From Paralysiella testudinis (lineage in GTDB: Bacteria; Pseudomonadota; Gammaproteobacteria; Burkholderiales; Neisseriaceae), in contig NZ_CP069798.1 in the NCBI RefSeq assembly GCF_016894345.1, positions 434,001 through 498,000 of the forward strand: a stretch of 64,000 nucleotides of DNA, given 5' to 3'. The translations under genes and the position numbers were made by a program. This document shows positions 1 through 8,827 of this stretch, piece by piece (position 1 is the stretch's first letter; the number at the start of each line of letters is the position of its first letter). The notes beneath the pieces were generated by a model that did no database searches, was not told where the DNA came from, and saw only the letters and a program-made list of their open reading frames with translations.

Positions 1-232
1 TAACGATGTCCACCGGAATGCGGTTTTCCTGCAATACTTTTAATACGCCGATATGGGCAAAGCCTTTGGATGCGCCGCCGCCCAAGGCCAGTGCCACCAC
101 GGCCTTGGGTTTGGCGGGTGCTGCGGGCGGGCTGCTTTTGCCCAAGCCTAAGCTGCCGCAACCGGACAATAATAAGCCGGCGGCGGCCAACAGCAGTGCG
201 GCGCGGCGGGTAATGGTGTTGGTTTGAAACAT
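1..232 (-). CDS. Patatin-like phospholipase lipoprotein (5' part only)
   Basis: The first 77 codons of a gene that runs off the left edge. The N-terminus has two arginines, a hydrophobic stretch and the lipobox LLSGC, so the product should be an acylated lipoprotein. A Pro/Ala/Lys linker follows, then LALGGGASKGFAHIGVLKVL. This is the glycine-rich oxyanion motif of patatin-like (RssA-type) serine lipases, which use a Ser-Asp dyad; the catalytic GxSxG lies outside the window. Family assignment rests on this motif alone. An uptake sequence of the AGGCTACCTGAA type lies at 273-284 between this start and the end of bioC. Confidence 0.8.
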   Translation of the reverse strand, partial: MFQTNTITRRAALLLAAAGLLLSGCGSLGLGKSSPPAAPAKPKAVVALALGGGASKGFAHIGVLKVLQENRIPVDIV

Positions 233-315
233 AGGGATTCCTTAAATTATGAGCGGTTTTTTAATGTTTTTAGGCTACCTGAAAGCATTGGCGGTCGGAT
301 GCCTGAATTGTTAAC

Positions 316-1110
316 TTAAACCCGCCGCTGCGGATAAAACTGCACCAAGGCCGCGTTTTCAGGCAGCTTTAGTTTTTTGAGCGCATGGCCGTACACCAGC
401 TCTAAGGTGATGTCGCGCAATTCGCCGCTGGCCCAGCCTTGTTGCAGGGCGGCTTCGGCGGCGGCTTCATCGGCCAGTTGCAAGCTCGCCCACAGGCCGC
501 ACACGCGCATATCGGCCACAAAACCGGCGGCGCTGGCGTATTGCAGGGTACGTTTTTCCATGTCCATCACCGGGTCGTAAAAGCCGTGGTGAAACAGCAT
601 ATCGCCGATATCGTGCATGTCCGGCAGCAATGGCGCGGCCACCTCAATGCCGTGGGCACGCCAATAGGCCAACACTTCTTTAAGGCTGTCGGGGCCGAAA
701 TGGGTAAAAAACAGCAGGCCGTCGGGCTTGAGCGCTGCTGCCCAATTTTCAAATACCGCCACCGGGTCGGGCTGCGCCACCAGGCTTAAATTGGCCCACA
801 GCATATCGGCGGCTTCGTTTTCAGGCAGCCTGTGGCTGGCGTGCTGCGGCGGCAATTTACCGCTGAGTTTTTGCCACAGGTTTTGCTGCTGTTTGCGCTG
901 TGCCAAGGCTGCCTGAAGGTATTCGGCACGGCCGTCGTATTCGGCAAACTGCGCTTGCGGATAGCGGGCGTGTAGTAAGGTGTGGCTGTGGTTGCCGTCG
1001 GCACCGGCCAGAATAATCTGTTGCGGCACCGCTTTGATGGCCGGCAAACGTTCGTCGAGCGTGGTGGCCAAATGTTGGTGCAAAAACCAGTCGTTGTTGC
1101 TTAGTGTCAT
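316..1110 (-). CDS. bioC: BioC-like malonyl-ACP O-methyltransferase
   Basis: 264 residues. The middle and C-terminal parts (LKPDGLLFFTHFGPDSLKEV, LPDMHDIGDMLFHHGF) match BioC, which methylates malonyl-ACP with SAM so that the fatty-acid machinery can build the pimeloyl chain of biotin. It overlaps the upstream bioH by 4 bp (ATGA), so the methyl-adding and methyl-removing steps are translationally coupled. Odd point: the usual methyltransferase motif I (DxGxGxG) is replaced by ILAGADGN around residues 33-40, so SAM binding may be altered. The context strongly favours BioC, but a divergent paralogue cannot be excluded. Confidence 0.75.
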   Translation of the reverse strand: MTLSNNDWFLHQHLATTLDERLPAIKAVPQQIILAGADGNHSHTLLHARYPQAQFAEYDGRAEYLQAALAQRKQQQNLWQKLSGKLPPQHASHRLPENEAADMLWANLSLVAQPDPVAVFENWAAALKPDGLLFFTHFGPDSLKEVLAYWRAHGIEVAAPLLPDMHDIGDMLFHHGFYDPVMDMEKRTLQYASAAGFVADMRVCGLWASLQLADEAAAEAALQQGWASGELRDITLELVYGHALKKLKLPENAALVQFYPQRRV

Positions 1111-1859
1111 GGATGGGTATGCCAGAATTGGGTGAGCAGCGCGCTAAATTCGGCCGGATGGCTTAAAAACGGTGCGTGAGCGGCTTGATGGATGATTTCC
1201 AAACGGCTGTGGTGCAAATGGCGGTGTAGGTATGCGCCCATGCGCGGCGGGGTGATGCTGTCTTTATCGCCATACACCAGCAGCACCGGGCAGTGAATCT
1301 GTGCCAGCAACGGGCGGGCGTCGGCTTCAGACAAGGCGTCCAGCGCCGCCGCCAGCGCCACCGGTGCGCCGTATTGGGTGAGCTGCGGCATTACTTCGGC
1401 CAGCCGTTCGCGCCGTTGCGGCACATACAGCAGTTGCAGCTCGATAAATTGGCGCAGGTATTTATGGTAATCTTGGCCAAACAAGGCCAGCATTTTCGCC
1501 AGCGCCGGTTGGCTTAAGCCTTCGGGATAATCGGCAGCGGCTTGGAATTTGGCGAAGCTGGCGCACAAACACAAGGTTTGCACTTTTTCGGGATGGCGCG
1601 CCGCCAAATAAAGCGCCACCAAGCCGCCCAAAGACCAGCCCACCACATGCGCGGGCGCGTGAATTTCAGCGGCCAGTGCATCAGCAGTGGCCGCCAAATC
1701 AAAGTGGCCGTGAAACGCCGCCGCGCCGTGGCCGGGCAAATCCGGCGTATGCCACGCCGCGCGGATGGCCGCCGGCATGGTGTGGTGCAAAGGGTCGAAC
1801 ACATGGTGGTTGGCCGCCCAGCCGTGCAGCAAATACACCGGAGCAAAAGGATCGGACAT
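1107..1859 (-). CDS. bioH: BioH-like pimeloyl-ACP methyl ester carboxylesterase
   Basis: 250-residue alpha/beta hydrolase. It has the oxyanion HGW near residue 12, the nucleophile elbow GWSLGG with Ser76, an acid within YGDKDS near residue 199 and the histidine in QAAHAPF near residue 227. BioH removes the methyl ester from pimeloyl-ACP at the end of the BioC-BioH arm of biotin synthesis. A purine-rich ribosome site (aggaagg) precedes the start. The ATG shares bases with the ATG of the divergent comF on the other strand, so there is no intergenic space between the two genes. Confidence 0.85.
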   Translation of the reverse strand: MSDPFAPVYLLHGWAANHHVFDPLHHTMPAAIRAAWHTPDLPGHGAAAFHGHFDLAATADALAAEIHAPAHVVGWSLGGLVALYLAARHPEKVQTLCLCASFAKFQAAADYPEGLSQPALAKMLALFGQDYHKYLRQFIELQLLYVPQRRERLAEVMPQLTQYGAPVALAAALDALSEADARPLLAQIHCPVLLVYGDKDSITPPRMGAYLHRHLHHSRLEIIHQAAHAPFLSHPAEFSALLTQFWHTHP

Positions 1860-2577
1860 GCAAACACCGCCTTCCTGGTTAGCAAAACTGGGGCACGCCG
1901 TGTGGGGCGCGCCGCGCTGCGTATTATGCCACGAAACCGCATCCGGGCACGACGGCCTGTGCCCGGGCTGCCGGCACGATTTGCGCCTGCTCTACACCGA
2001 TGCGGCACACCGCTGCCCCACCTGCACCCGCTTTAGCCGCCATGCACATATTTGCGGCCACTGCCAGCAAAAACCGCCGCCATTGGCACGGCTGTTTACC
2101 GGCTGCGACTACAGCGCACCGCTCAAGCAAATGCTGCATGCTTTTAAACACCAGCGCCAAAGCAGCCTGCTGCCCGCCTTAAGCACCATCATGCTGCACC
2201 ACCCGCCGCCGTGGCTGCCTGAAACCCCGATTGATGCGGTATTGGCCATGCCGCTGAGCGCACCGCGCTTGGCCGAGCGCGGTTTCAACCAAAGCCAGCT
2301 GCTCGCCCGGTGCATCGCCACGGCTTATGGCTGGCCATTGTTGGACAAAGGCGCGGTTTTGCGGCAACATCGCCCGCCGCAATCCACGCTGAGCCGCGAC
2401 AAACGCCGCCAAAATGTGCGCGGCGTGTTTCGCGTGGCCGCCGATGTTAAGAACTGTAACCTGCTGTTAATCGACGACGTTGTGACCACCGGCGCAACAA
2501 TTTATGAATTGGCGCAAAGCCTTAAGCGTGCTGGCGCGGCGGCGGTTTACGCGTGGGCGCTGGCGCATCCGCAATGA
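1858..2577 (+). CDS. comF: ComF family phosphoribosyltransferase-like protein
   Basis: 239 residues. Two pairs of CxxC motifs (Cys21/24, 35/38, 53/56, 66/69) form the N-terminal zinc-ribbon region. The C-terminal half is a type I phosphoribosyltransferase fold with the PRPP loop LLLIDDVVTTGAT near residues 203-214. ComF proteins are required for internalising transforming DNA, which fits an organism full of uptake sequences. I chose the start at 1858 rather than an in-frame ATG at 1765 because homology begins there and aaaagga precedes it. The ribosome site lies inside bioH codons, since the two start codons overlap. Confidence 0.88.
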   Translation: MQTPPSWLAKLGHAVWGAPRCVLCHETASGHDGLCPGCRHDLRLLYTDAAHRCPTCTRFSRHAHICGHCQQKPPPLARLFTGCDYSAPLKQMLHAFKHQRQSSLLPALSTIMLHHPPPWLPETPIDAVLAMPLSAPRLAERGFNQSQLLARCIATAYGWPLLDKGAVLRQHRPPQSTLSRDKRRQNVRGVFRVAADVKNCNLLLIDDVVTTGATIYELAQSLKRAGAAAVYAWALAHPQ

Positions 2578-2638
2578 AAACCGTTTGACGCGCCCAAGCC
2601 TTTTTTGGCATAGTGCCACCCCTTAAGTGACTGATTTT

Positions 2639-3103
2639 ATGTTTACTGTTGTTTTATACCAGCCGGAAATACCGCCCAACACAGGCAATATTATCCGCCT
2701 GTGCGCCAATACCGGCGCCGATTTGCACCTGGTCAAACCACTGGGCTTCCCCCTTGATTCGGCCAAAATGAAACGGGCAGGCTTGGATTACCACGAGTTT
2801 GCCCGGCTTACGGTGCACGAAAACTGGGCCGATTGCCTGGCTGCCCTGGCCGGACGCCGTATTTTTGCGCTCAGCACCAAAGGGCACACCCGGCCGGATC
2901 AAACCGCGTTTGTGGCGGGCGATGTTTTCTTATTCGGCCCGGAAACCCGCGGCCTGCCCGCCGAGCTGCTGAATAGCCTGCCTGCAGCGCAAAAACTGCG
3001 CCTGCCCATGGCGCCCGGCAGCAGAAGCATGAATCTGGCCAATACCGTGGCGGTGATGTTGTTTGAAGCATGGCGTCAGCACGATTTTGTGAATGGCGTA
3101 TAA
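2639..3103 (+). CDS. trmL: tRNA (cytidine(34)-2'-O)-methyltransferase TrmL
   Basis: 154 residues, the normal size for this small SPOUT methyltransferase, which methylates the 2'-OH of the wobble base in some tRNA-Leu species. Recognisable motifs are VVLYQPEIPPNTGNIIRLCA at the N-terminus, LFGPETRGLP around residue 100 and MAPGSRSMNLANTVAVMLFE near the C-terminus, the last forming the trefoil-knot SAM site. A GTG at 2627 would add MTDF. I prefer the ATG at 2639 because family members start there; neither has a strong ribosome site. A tRNA-Leu(CAA) gene lies elsewhere in the window. Confidence 0.92.
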   Translation: MFTVVLYQPEIPPNTGNIIRLCANTGADLHLVKPLGFPLDSAKMKRAGLDYHEFARLTVHENWADCLAALAGRRIFALSTKGHTRPDQTAFVAGDVFLFGPETRGLPAELLNSLPAAQKLRLPMAPGSRSMNLANTVAVMLFEAWRQHDFVNGV

Positions 3104-3168
3104 AACTTTTTAAAAGCCAAAGCCCGCCCACGGCACACACATGATTAACGCAAGAACTGGAGTCAAGT

Positions 3169-3939
3169 TTGACCAAAGCCAAGAATGTATTTTTTGTCGG
3201 CGTTACCGCCGCCATCGGTTTGTTTACCGGCCTGATGAGCCCGGCCGTGGCCGAAACCGCCAGATTAACCGCGCCGGTGTATCACGGTAACATCAATGCC
3301 ACCCTCACCCCCAATGCCGCCGTTAAAGCAGAGCAACTGCACCGCTCGGCCAACCTCAGCTATAAGGTTGCCGGCACCCGCTACTACCCACTGCGTAAAG
3401 TGGCCGATTTCAGCCAAGAAGGCCGCGCCTCTTGGTATGGCCCTAAATTTCACGGCCGCAAAACCTCGTCGGGCGAACGCTACGACATGAACATGATGAC
3501 CGCCGCCCATCCCACGCTGCCAATTCCCAGCTACGCCAAAGTCACCAATCTGGCCAACGGCAAAGAAGTGGTGGTGCGCATCAACGACCGCGGCCCCTTC
3601 CACGGCAACCGTGCGATTGACGTTTCCCGCGCCGCCGCCCAAAAACTGGGTTTTATCAACGCCGGCACCGCCCGCGTACGCATTGAGCAAATCGTGCCCG
3701 GCCAAACCCAGCAGGCACAAGCTGCTCGTGGCAATATCTATGTAGACTTGCAGCGCTTCAACAACCTGAAAGACGCGCAAACCTACTTAACCCAAACCAG
3801 CCGCCATCTGCAACAAGGCAGCGGCGAGCAAAAAGCCATTATGGTGAAACAAAAAGACGGCTACGTGGTGCGCATGGGCCCGTTCCAGCAGCAAGACCGT
3901 GCCAACAGTATGAAAGAAGCGGTACTCACCGCGCTGTAA
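3169..3939 (+). CDS. rlpA: RlpA-like septal lytic transglycosylase lipoprotein-family protein
   Basis: 256 residues starting at TTG, with ctggag upstream. A signal peptide ends near AVA. The double-psi beta-barrel domain carries the family motifs ASWYGPKFHGRKTSSGE and VVVRINDRGPFHGNRAIDVS, which include the Glu, His and Asp used to cleave glycan strands lacking stem peptides. The last 80 residues form a SPOR domain that binds denuded septal peptidoglycan. There is no lipobox cysteine, so the protein looks periplasmic rather than lipidated. The TAA stop is followed directly by a miniature inverted-repeat element. Confidence 0.88.
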   Translation: MTKAKNVFFVGVTAAIGLFTGLMSPAVAETARLTAPVYHGNINATLTPNAAVKAEQLHRSANLSYKVAGTRYYPLRKVADFSQEGRASWYGPKFHGRKTSSGERYDMNMMTAAHPTLPIPSYAKVTNLANGKEVVVRINDRGPFHGNRAIDVSRAAAQKLGFINAGTARVRIEQIVPGQTQQAQAARGNIYVDLQRFNNLKDAQTYLTQTSRHLQQGSGEQKAIMVKQKDGYVVRMGPFQQQDRANSMKEAVLTAL

Positions 3940-4042
3940 TACCAACTCTAAAAAATAACCTAACTGCGTTGGCTCGCCTTGTCGTACTACTTGTACTGTC
4001 TGCGGCTCGCCGCCTTGTTATCTTATTTTTTAGAATTGGTAT
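3939..4042. repeat. Correia-like miniature inverted-repeat element, copy 1
   Basis: About 104 bp. The right terminus is TTATTTTTTAGAATTGGTAT and the left terminus is its inverted copy with one mismatch. The core (tggctcgccttgtcgtacta, then tgtactgtctgcggctcgcc) resembles the core I recall from Neisseria Correia elements. The left end abuts the TAA of rlpA (TAA-TACC). Related full copies are at 19350-19453 and 46201-46305, with a variant at 8886-9050. Confidence 0.8.
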
Positions 4043-4067
4043 AAGCACTGCACACCCGCACTGCCAC

Positions 4068-4100
4068 AAAAGCCCGTGTTATCATACGCGGGCTTTTTTT
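4068..4100 (+). terminator. Rho-independent terminator upstream of ruvA
   Basis: AAAGCCCG and CGGGCTTT arms flank a short loop and are followed by a run of seven T. It would end transcripts from rlpA just before ruvA. Confidence 0.7.
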
Positions 4101-4126
4101 ACGCTGCCTGAAACACAAGGACAACC

Positions 4127-4714
4127 ATGATCAGCCGCTTACACGGTTTGCTAATCGAAAAACAGCCGCCGCACATTGTGGTAGACGTGCACGGCGTGGG
4201 CTATGAAGTAGACGTGTCGATGCAAACCTTCTACGCCCTGCCCGCCCTCAACGAAACCGTGCGCCTCTACACCCAGCTGATTGTGCGCGAAGACGCCCAT
4301 CTACTGTATGGCTTTGGCAGCAGCGCCGAGCGCGAAACCTTCCGCCAGCTGATTAAAGTATCCGGCATCGGCGCCAAAACCGCACTGGGCATTTTATCCG
4401 CCATGAGCAGCGACGAGCTGGCGCAAGCGATTGCCGCCGAAGACATCAAACGCCTCAGCGCCGCACCCGGCATCGGCAAGAAAACCGCCGAGCGCATGGT
4501 ATTGGAATTGCGCGGCAAACTGAGCGGTGCCGGCGCCGACAACCTGTTTGCCGCCCCCGCCAACCACGCTGCCGACCACAGCGAAGACATCATCGGCACC
4601 TTGCTGGCACTGGGCTATACCGACCGCGAAGCCCGCGCCGCCGCCAAAGGGCTGCCTGAAGGCGTGGATGTAAGCGAAGGCGTACGCTTGGCCTTGAAAA
4701 GCATGGTGAAATAA
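4127..4714 (+). CDS. ruvA: Holliday junction branch migration protein RuvA
   Basis: 195 residues. The N-terminal OB domain ([20 protein letters not shown]) is followed by two helix-hairpin-helix motifs ([15 protein letters not shown] and [19 protein letters not shown]) and a C-terminal domain ([15 protein letters not shown]) that contacts RuvB. RuvA tetramers hold the four-way junction while RuvB drives migration. The start has a good ribosome site (aaggacaacc). No ruvB or ruvC is adjacent. A DUS lies two bases after the stop. Confidence 0.96.
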   Translation: MISRLHGLLIEKQPPHIVVDVHGVGYEVDVSMQTFYALPALNETVRLYTQLIVREDAHLLYGFGSSAERETFRQLIKVSGIGAKTALGILSAMSSDELAQAIAAEDIKRLSAAPGIGKKTAERMVLELRGKLSGAGADNLFAAPANHAADHSEDIIGTLLALGYTDREARAAAKGLPEGVDVSEGVRLALKSMVK

Positions 4715-4728
4715 TTTCAGGCAGCCTT

Positions 4729-4889
4729 AGAGCCTGTTCACAATCTTTTTTGTAGCGGATTTTAGTGCAAAAACGGGTGCAGGCAAGGCAAAAAGCACAG
4801 CCAAAGCCAGCTTTGGCGCGCATTTTTAACGCAGCATGCGCCTGTTTATGTGCTGAAAGCAGCACAATAAAAGAGTGTGAACAGGCTCT
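4729..4889. repeat. Miniature inverted-repeat element, GTTCACA family, copy 1
   Basis: Perfect 14-bp inverted ends, AGAGCCTGTTCACA at 4729-4742 and TGTGAACAGGCTCT at 4876-4889, enclose about 130 bp without an ORF. A related element with AGGGTCTGTTCACATTT ends lies at 25764-25924. Confidence 0.7.
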
Positions 4890-4935
4890 TAGATAAGCCG
4901 AGACGTATCCGCCAATTACAAAACAAAGACACCTT

Positions 4936-5487
4936 ATGCCATCCAAACCCCTATTGCTGATTGACCAAGACGGCGTATTGGCCGATTTCGACCAAGGCGT
5001 GCGCTTGGCTTGGCGCGCGCAATACCACAGCGAAGCGCCAATCGGCCCACGGCAGCACTTTTATCTGCGCGACGATATGGCGCCGCAATACCACCCGCAA
5101 TTGCACGATATCTACACCCGCCCCGGCTTTTTCGCCACCCTGCCACCGATAGCCGGCGCCGTGGAAGCGCTACACACCTTGCTGGCGCACGGGCTCGATG
5201 TGCACATCTGCACCGCGCCCATCAGCAACTACCAAAACTGCGTGGCAGAAAAATTTATGTGGGTGGAGCAGCATTTGGGCCATGAATGGGTGAGCCGCAT
5301 TATCCTCACCAAAGACAAAACTTGGGTGCGCGGTGATATTCTGATTGACGACAAACCGCAGATTTCAGGCAGCCTTACGCCCTTGTGGACGCAATGGCTG
5401 TACGATGCCCCCTACAACCGCCAATACCACGACCGCCGCCGCGTTTGCTGGCAAGACACCGCCAGCTGGGCGGATTTGTTGGCCTAA
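4936..5487 (+). CDS. 5'(3')-deoxyribonucleotidase (NT5C family, HAD superfamily)
   Basis: 183 residues. The N-terminal LLLIDQDGVLADFD (residues 6-19) has the DxDGVLAD nucleophile motif of the NT5C family. The motif-II region is HICTAPISNYQNCVAEKFMWVE, and the motif-IV acidic pair is in ILIDDKP. The family dephosphorylates deoxynucleoside monophosphates and helps to balance nucleotide pools. A complete DUS is built into the coding sequence near 5366, read as SGSL, which shows that uptake sequences here are tolerated in frame. The gene stands alone between two repeat or mobile segments. Confidence 0.82.
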   Translation: MPSKPLLLIDQDGVLADFDQGVRLAWRAQYHSEAPIGPRQHFYLRDDMAPQYHPQLHDIYTRPGFFATLPPIAGAVEALHTLLAHGLDVHICTAPISNYQNCVAEKFMWVEQHLGHEWVSRIILTKDKTWVRGDILIDDKPQISGSLTPLWTQWLYDAPYNRQYHDRRRVCWQDTASWADLLA

Positions 5488-5538
5488 ATTTGCTCATACC
5501 TTAAATTAACCCAACAGCCGTAGATACCATCTCTCGCA

Positions 5539-6542
5539 TCAAGCCGCAATGGTTATTTTGGCCTGATATTCGCATTGGTGCTTCAACACACCAAAGCAAA
5601 TCTGTACCAAGCGGCGCATCGCTGCGCCGATGGTCTGCATTTCCGTTTTGTTTCTGGCTTTCAGTCTGCGGTAATGCGCGTTAATATCCGGATTCCACGT
5701 TTTTGCAACCACCGCAGCCATATACAACTTAGCTCGTATGACCGAACTGCCCCGCTTGGAAAGCATGGCTTTGCCTTTGTGTTTGCCTGATTCCCGTTTT
5801 TTCGGCACCAATCCCAAATAGGCAGCCATTTGCGAGGCGGAGGTAAAATGTTTGCTATGATAGAGCGCAACCATGCGCAATGAAACCACTTCACCTACAC
5901 CGGGTATGCTGCGCAGTAAAGCACGGTCTTTTTCAAATCAGGATGCCGGTCAATATGTTGTTCGATTTCCTGTGTGATGGTGCCGATCTGCTGCTTCAAA
6001 TTGGTCTGCATGGTGCTGATGGACTGGCTGACCGCTTCGGGAACAGCGCTGAATCCGGCTTTCTCCATGCGGTTGTCTTCACGCTGCGGATCGCTTTGCA
6101 GCGCATCTAGACGGGCTAGTAGTGCGTTGAGCCGCTTGATGTGGGGTGCAGCAGGCTGCCATTGGCGTACTTTGTGGTGCATGAGGCGGTCAATACCGGC
6201 TCTGGCCAGTGACTGGCTATCAGCCTTATCGGTTTTGTGCAAGCTGTCGTATTTGGCATAATGGGCACTGTCGGCAGGATTAAGCAGATAAACGGCGATG
6301 CCTTTGTTATGCAGGTACTCTGCCAATGCTTCGTGGTAAACGCCGGTGGCTTCCATGAAAATTTTGAGTAGGCTTAAGTCTTCACCGATGTTTTTATACA
6401 GCCATTCTGTCAGTTGGTTAAAGCCTTGGAGGTGGTTTGGCAATGCTTTGGTTTTGATTTTACTGCTGCCAATGTCGCGGATAAGAGCACAATCTAATTT
6501 GTTTTTGCTGATGTCGATGCCCAATACTTGGAAGTTCATCAT
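5539..6542 (-). pseudogene. IS110-family transposase, broken by a one-base deletion
   Basis: Two fragments belong to one gene. The N-terminal 215 residues (6542 to 5895) carry the DEDD-type start VLGIDISKNK with Asp10 and FMEATGVYHEALAEYL. The C-terminal 116 residues (5889 to 5539) carry the Transposase_20 region (MAAYLGLVPKKRESGKHKGKA). At 5929-5933 the coding strand has five A. One more A would restore KKDRALLRSIPGVGEVVSL and join the frames into about 335 residues, normal for the family. It is therefore a recent pseudogene or a homopolymer sequencing error. GATACCAT occurs on both sides (5524-5531 and 6592-6599), but I cannot fix the element ends. Confidence 0.85.
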
Positions 6543-6599
6543 AATCTATCCTTATTTATGCAGTGTCTTGCGGGCGCTGCCGCGCACTTGGATACCATT

Positions 6600-6947
6600 C
6601 AGATTGTAGGATGAGGTGTATGGCAGTGTTATCTACATTTCAGTGTCGGGCACTTGGGTCGGATACAGTTTGCTGCCATACGGGGCGGGAATAATACGCG
6701 TTTTACTCACCGCTTGAGAGATACAAGGTCGGATTCTCGAATCCGACGTTTGGCCGGATAGGCCAAAACATAAGTATCTTGTTCTTTGAACCCGCGTCGG
6801 ATTCAAGAATCCGACCTACGCCGATATAACAGCAAACCGCAATCAAGCTCTGCCAAGGCTACCTGAAAGCCCCAAAACACCACACACCAAACCCGCTTGC
6901 TTTAACTCCACCCCAGCCCCATATACCCGCCAAACCTCCATCTTATT
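6600..6947. other. Gene-free stretch with an inverted repeat
   Basis: I see no gene here. It holds the right flank of the IS110 remnant and an inverted pair of GTCGGATTC-type palindromes at 6728-6747 and 6796-6816; the same motif recurs at 63423-63560. It also holds an AGGCTACCTGAA uptake variant near 6858. Confidence 0.6.
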
Positions 6948-6962
6948 TTGTTCGGAAACACC

Positions 6963-8807
6963 ATGTTGCAACGCCTATTTTCGTGGTTTGAAAACCGCAT
7001 CGACCCCTACCCCGACTCCGCACCCACCGCGCCGCGCAAAGGCCTGCTGCCGTTTATCTGGTCGTGCCTGCACGGCACCCGCGGCTGGCTGCTGGTGCTC
7101 ACCATCCTTACCATCGGCTCCGGCATTTTAGAAGCGCTGATGTTCCAGTTTATGGGCAAGCTGGTGGACTGGATGAGCCAATACACCCCGGCAGAATTAT
7201 GGAGCGAAAAAAGCGGCCTATTACTGGCCATGTTGGCGGCGCTGGCCGTGGGCGTGGTGTGGAATTTTGTCGGCTCCGCCGTGCGCCTGCAAACCCTGCA
7301 AGGCGTGTTTCCCATGCGCCTGCGCTGGAATTTCCACCGCCTGATGCTCGGCCAGAGCATGGGCTTTTACCAAGACGAATTTGCCGGGCGCGTGTCGGCC
7401 AAGGTAATGCAAACCGCGCTGGCGGTGCGCGACACCGTAATGACCGTGGCCGATATGCTGGTGTATGTGCTGGTGTATTTCATCACCTCCGGCATTATTT
7501 TGGTGAGCCTCGACGGCTGGCTGCTGCTGCCGTTTGTGCTGTGGATTGTGTTGTTTGTGGGCATGATGCGGCTGATGATTCCGCGCCTGGCGCAAACCGC
7601 CCAGCGCCAAGCCGACGCCCGCAGCCTGATGACCGGTCGCATCACCGACGCCTACGCCAACATCACCACCGTAAAGCTGTTTTCCCACGGCGCGCGCGAA
7701 GCGGCGTATGCCAAAAACTCAATGAAAGAATTTCTGGCCACCGTGCACGCACAAATGCGCTTGGCCACCTCGCTAGACGCGCTCAACTACACCATCAATA
7801 TGCTGCTGATTATCAGCACCGCCGCCTTGGGCATCTGGCTGTGGAGCCATCAGCAAGTGGGCGTGGGCGCGATTGCCACCGCCACCGCCATGGCCTTGCG
7901 CATCAACGGCCTGTCGCACTGGATTATGTGGGAAAGCGCGCGCCTGTTTGAAAACATCGGCACCGTGCAAGACGGCATGAACACCTTGTCCAAACCGCAC
8001 ACCGTGCTCGACAGCCCCAACGCCACCCCGCTGGATGTGCGCCACGGCGACATCCGCTTTGAGCATGTCGACTTTGCCTACGATGCCGACAAACCGCTGC
8101 TGCACAACTTCAACCTGCACATCAAACCGGGTGAAAAAGTGGGCTTGGTGGGGCGCAGCGGCGCCGGTAAATCCACCCTCACCAACCTGCTGCTGCGCTT
8201 TTACGACGTGCAACACGGCGAAATCCTGATCGACGGCCAAAACATCCGCCACATCACCCAAGAAAGCCTGCGCGCGCAAATCGGCCTGGTTACCCAAGAC
8301 ACCTCGCTGCTGCACCGCTCCGTGCGCGACAACATCATCTACGGTCGCCCCGGCGCCACCGATGATGACATGCACACCGCCGCCCGCCGCGCCGCCGCCC
8401 ACGAATTCATCCCCACCCTGCACGACGCCAAAGGCCGCAGCGGCTACGACGCCCACGTGGGCGAGCGCGGCATCAAGCTTTCCGGCGGCCAGCGCCAACG
8501 CATCGCCATCGCCCGCGTGATGCTCAAAGACGCCCCCATCCTGCTGCTCGACGAAGCCACCAGCGCACTGGATTCCGAAGTGGAAGCCGCCATCCAAGAA
8601 AACCTCACCGAGCTGATGCAGGGCAAAACCGTGGTGGCCATCGCCCACCGCCTCTCCACCATCGCCGCCATGGACAGATTGATTGTGATGGACCAAGGCC
8701 ACATCGTCGAACAAGGCACCCACGCCGAGCTGCTGGCGCAAAAAGGCGTTTACGCCAAACTGTGGGCGCACCAAAGCGGCGGCTTCTTGGCCGAAGAAGC
8801 GCATTAA
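6963..8807 (+). CDS. ABC exporter, fused membrane and ATPase domains
   Basis: 614 residues from the ATG at 6963; a TTG at 6948 is less likely. Six hydrophobic segments in residues 35-320 form the transmembrane domain. The ATPase domain has Walker A GRSGAGKST (near 400), the signature LSGGQRQRIAIAR (near 505), Walker B ILLLDEATSALD and the H-loop AHRLSTI. This is a half-transporter of the MsbA/multidrug type that works as a homodimer in the inner membrane. Nothing nearby identifies the substrate, so I leave it unnamed. A DUS-based hairpin follows the stop. Confidence 0.88.
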   Translation: MLQRLFSWFENRIDPYPDSAPTAPRKGLLPFIWSCLHGTRGWLLVLTILTIGSGILEALMFQFMGKLVDWMSQYTPAELWSEKSGLLLAMLAALAVGVVWNFVGSAVRLQTLQGVFPMRLRWNFHRLMLGQSMGFYQDEFAGRVSAKVMQTALAVRDTVMTVADMLVYVLVYFITSGIILVSLDGWLLLPFVLWIVLFVGMMRLMIPRLAQTAQRQADARSLMTGRITDAYANITTVKLFSHGAREAAYAKNSMKEFLATVHAQMRLATSLDALNYTINMLLIISTAALGIWLWSHQQVGVGAIATATAMALRINGLSHWIMWESARLFENIGTVQDGMNTLSKPHTVLDSPNATPLDVRHGDIRFEHVDFAYDADKPLLHNFNLHIKPGEKVGLVGRSGAGKSTLTNLLLRFYDVQHGEILIDGQNIRHITQESLRAQIGLVTQDTSLLHRSVRDNIIYGRPGATDDDMHTAARRAAAHEFIPTLHDAKGRSGYDAHVGERGIKLSGGQRQRIAIARVMLKDAPILLLDEATSALDSEVEAAIQENLTELMQGKTVVAIAHRLSTIAAMDRLIVMDQGHIVEQGTHAELLAQKGVYAKLWAHQSGGFLAEEAH

Positions 8808-8827
8808 AGCACCGCACACGCAGCAAA

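Noticed and set aside
5929..5933. Programmed frameshift in the IS110-type transposase
   Set aside because: Members of this family normally use a single frame, and the A run of five is not followed by a typical slippery heptamer and stem; a simple one-base loss explains it better.
7773..8819. 348-codon minus-strand frame opposite the ABC exporter
   Set aside because: Gly/His/Val-rich composition typical of an antisense shadow; the plus strand has all ABC motifs.
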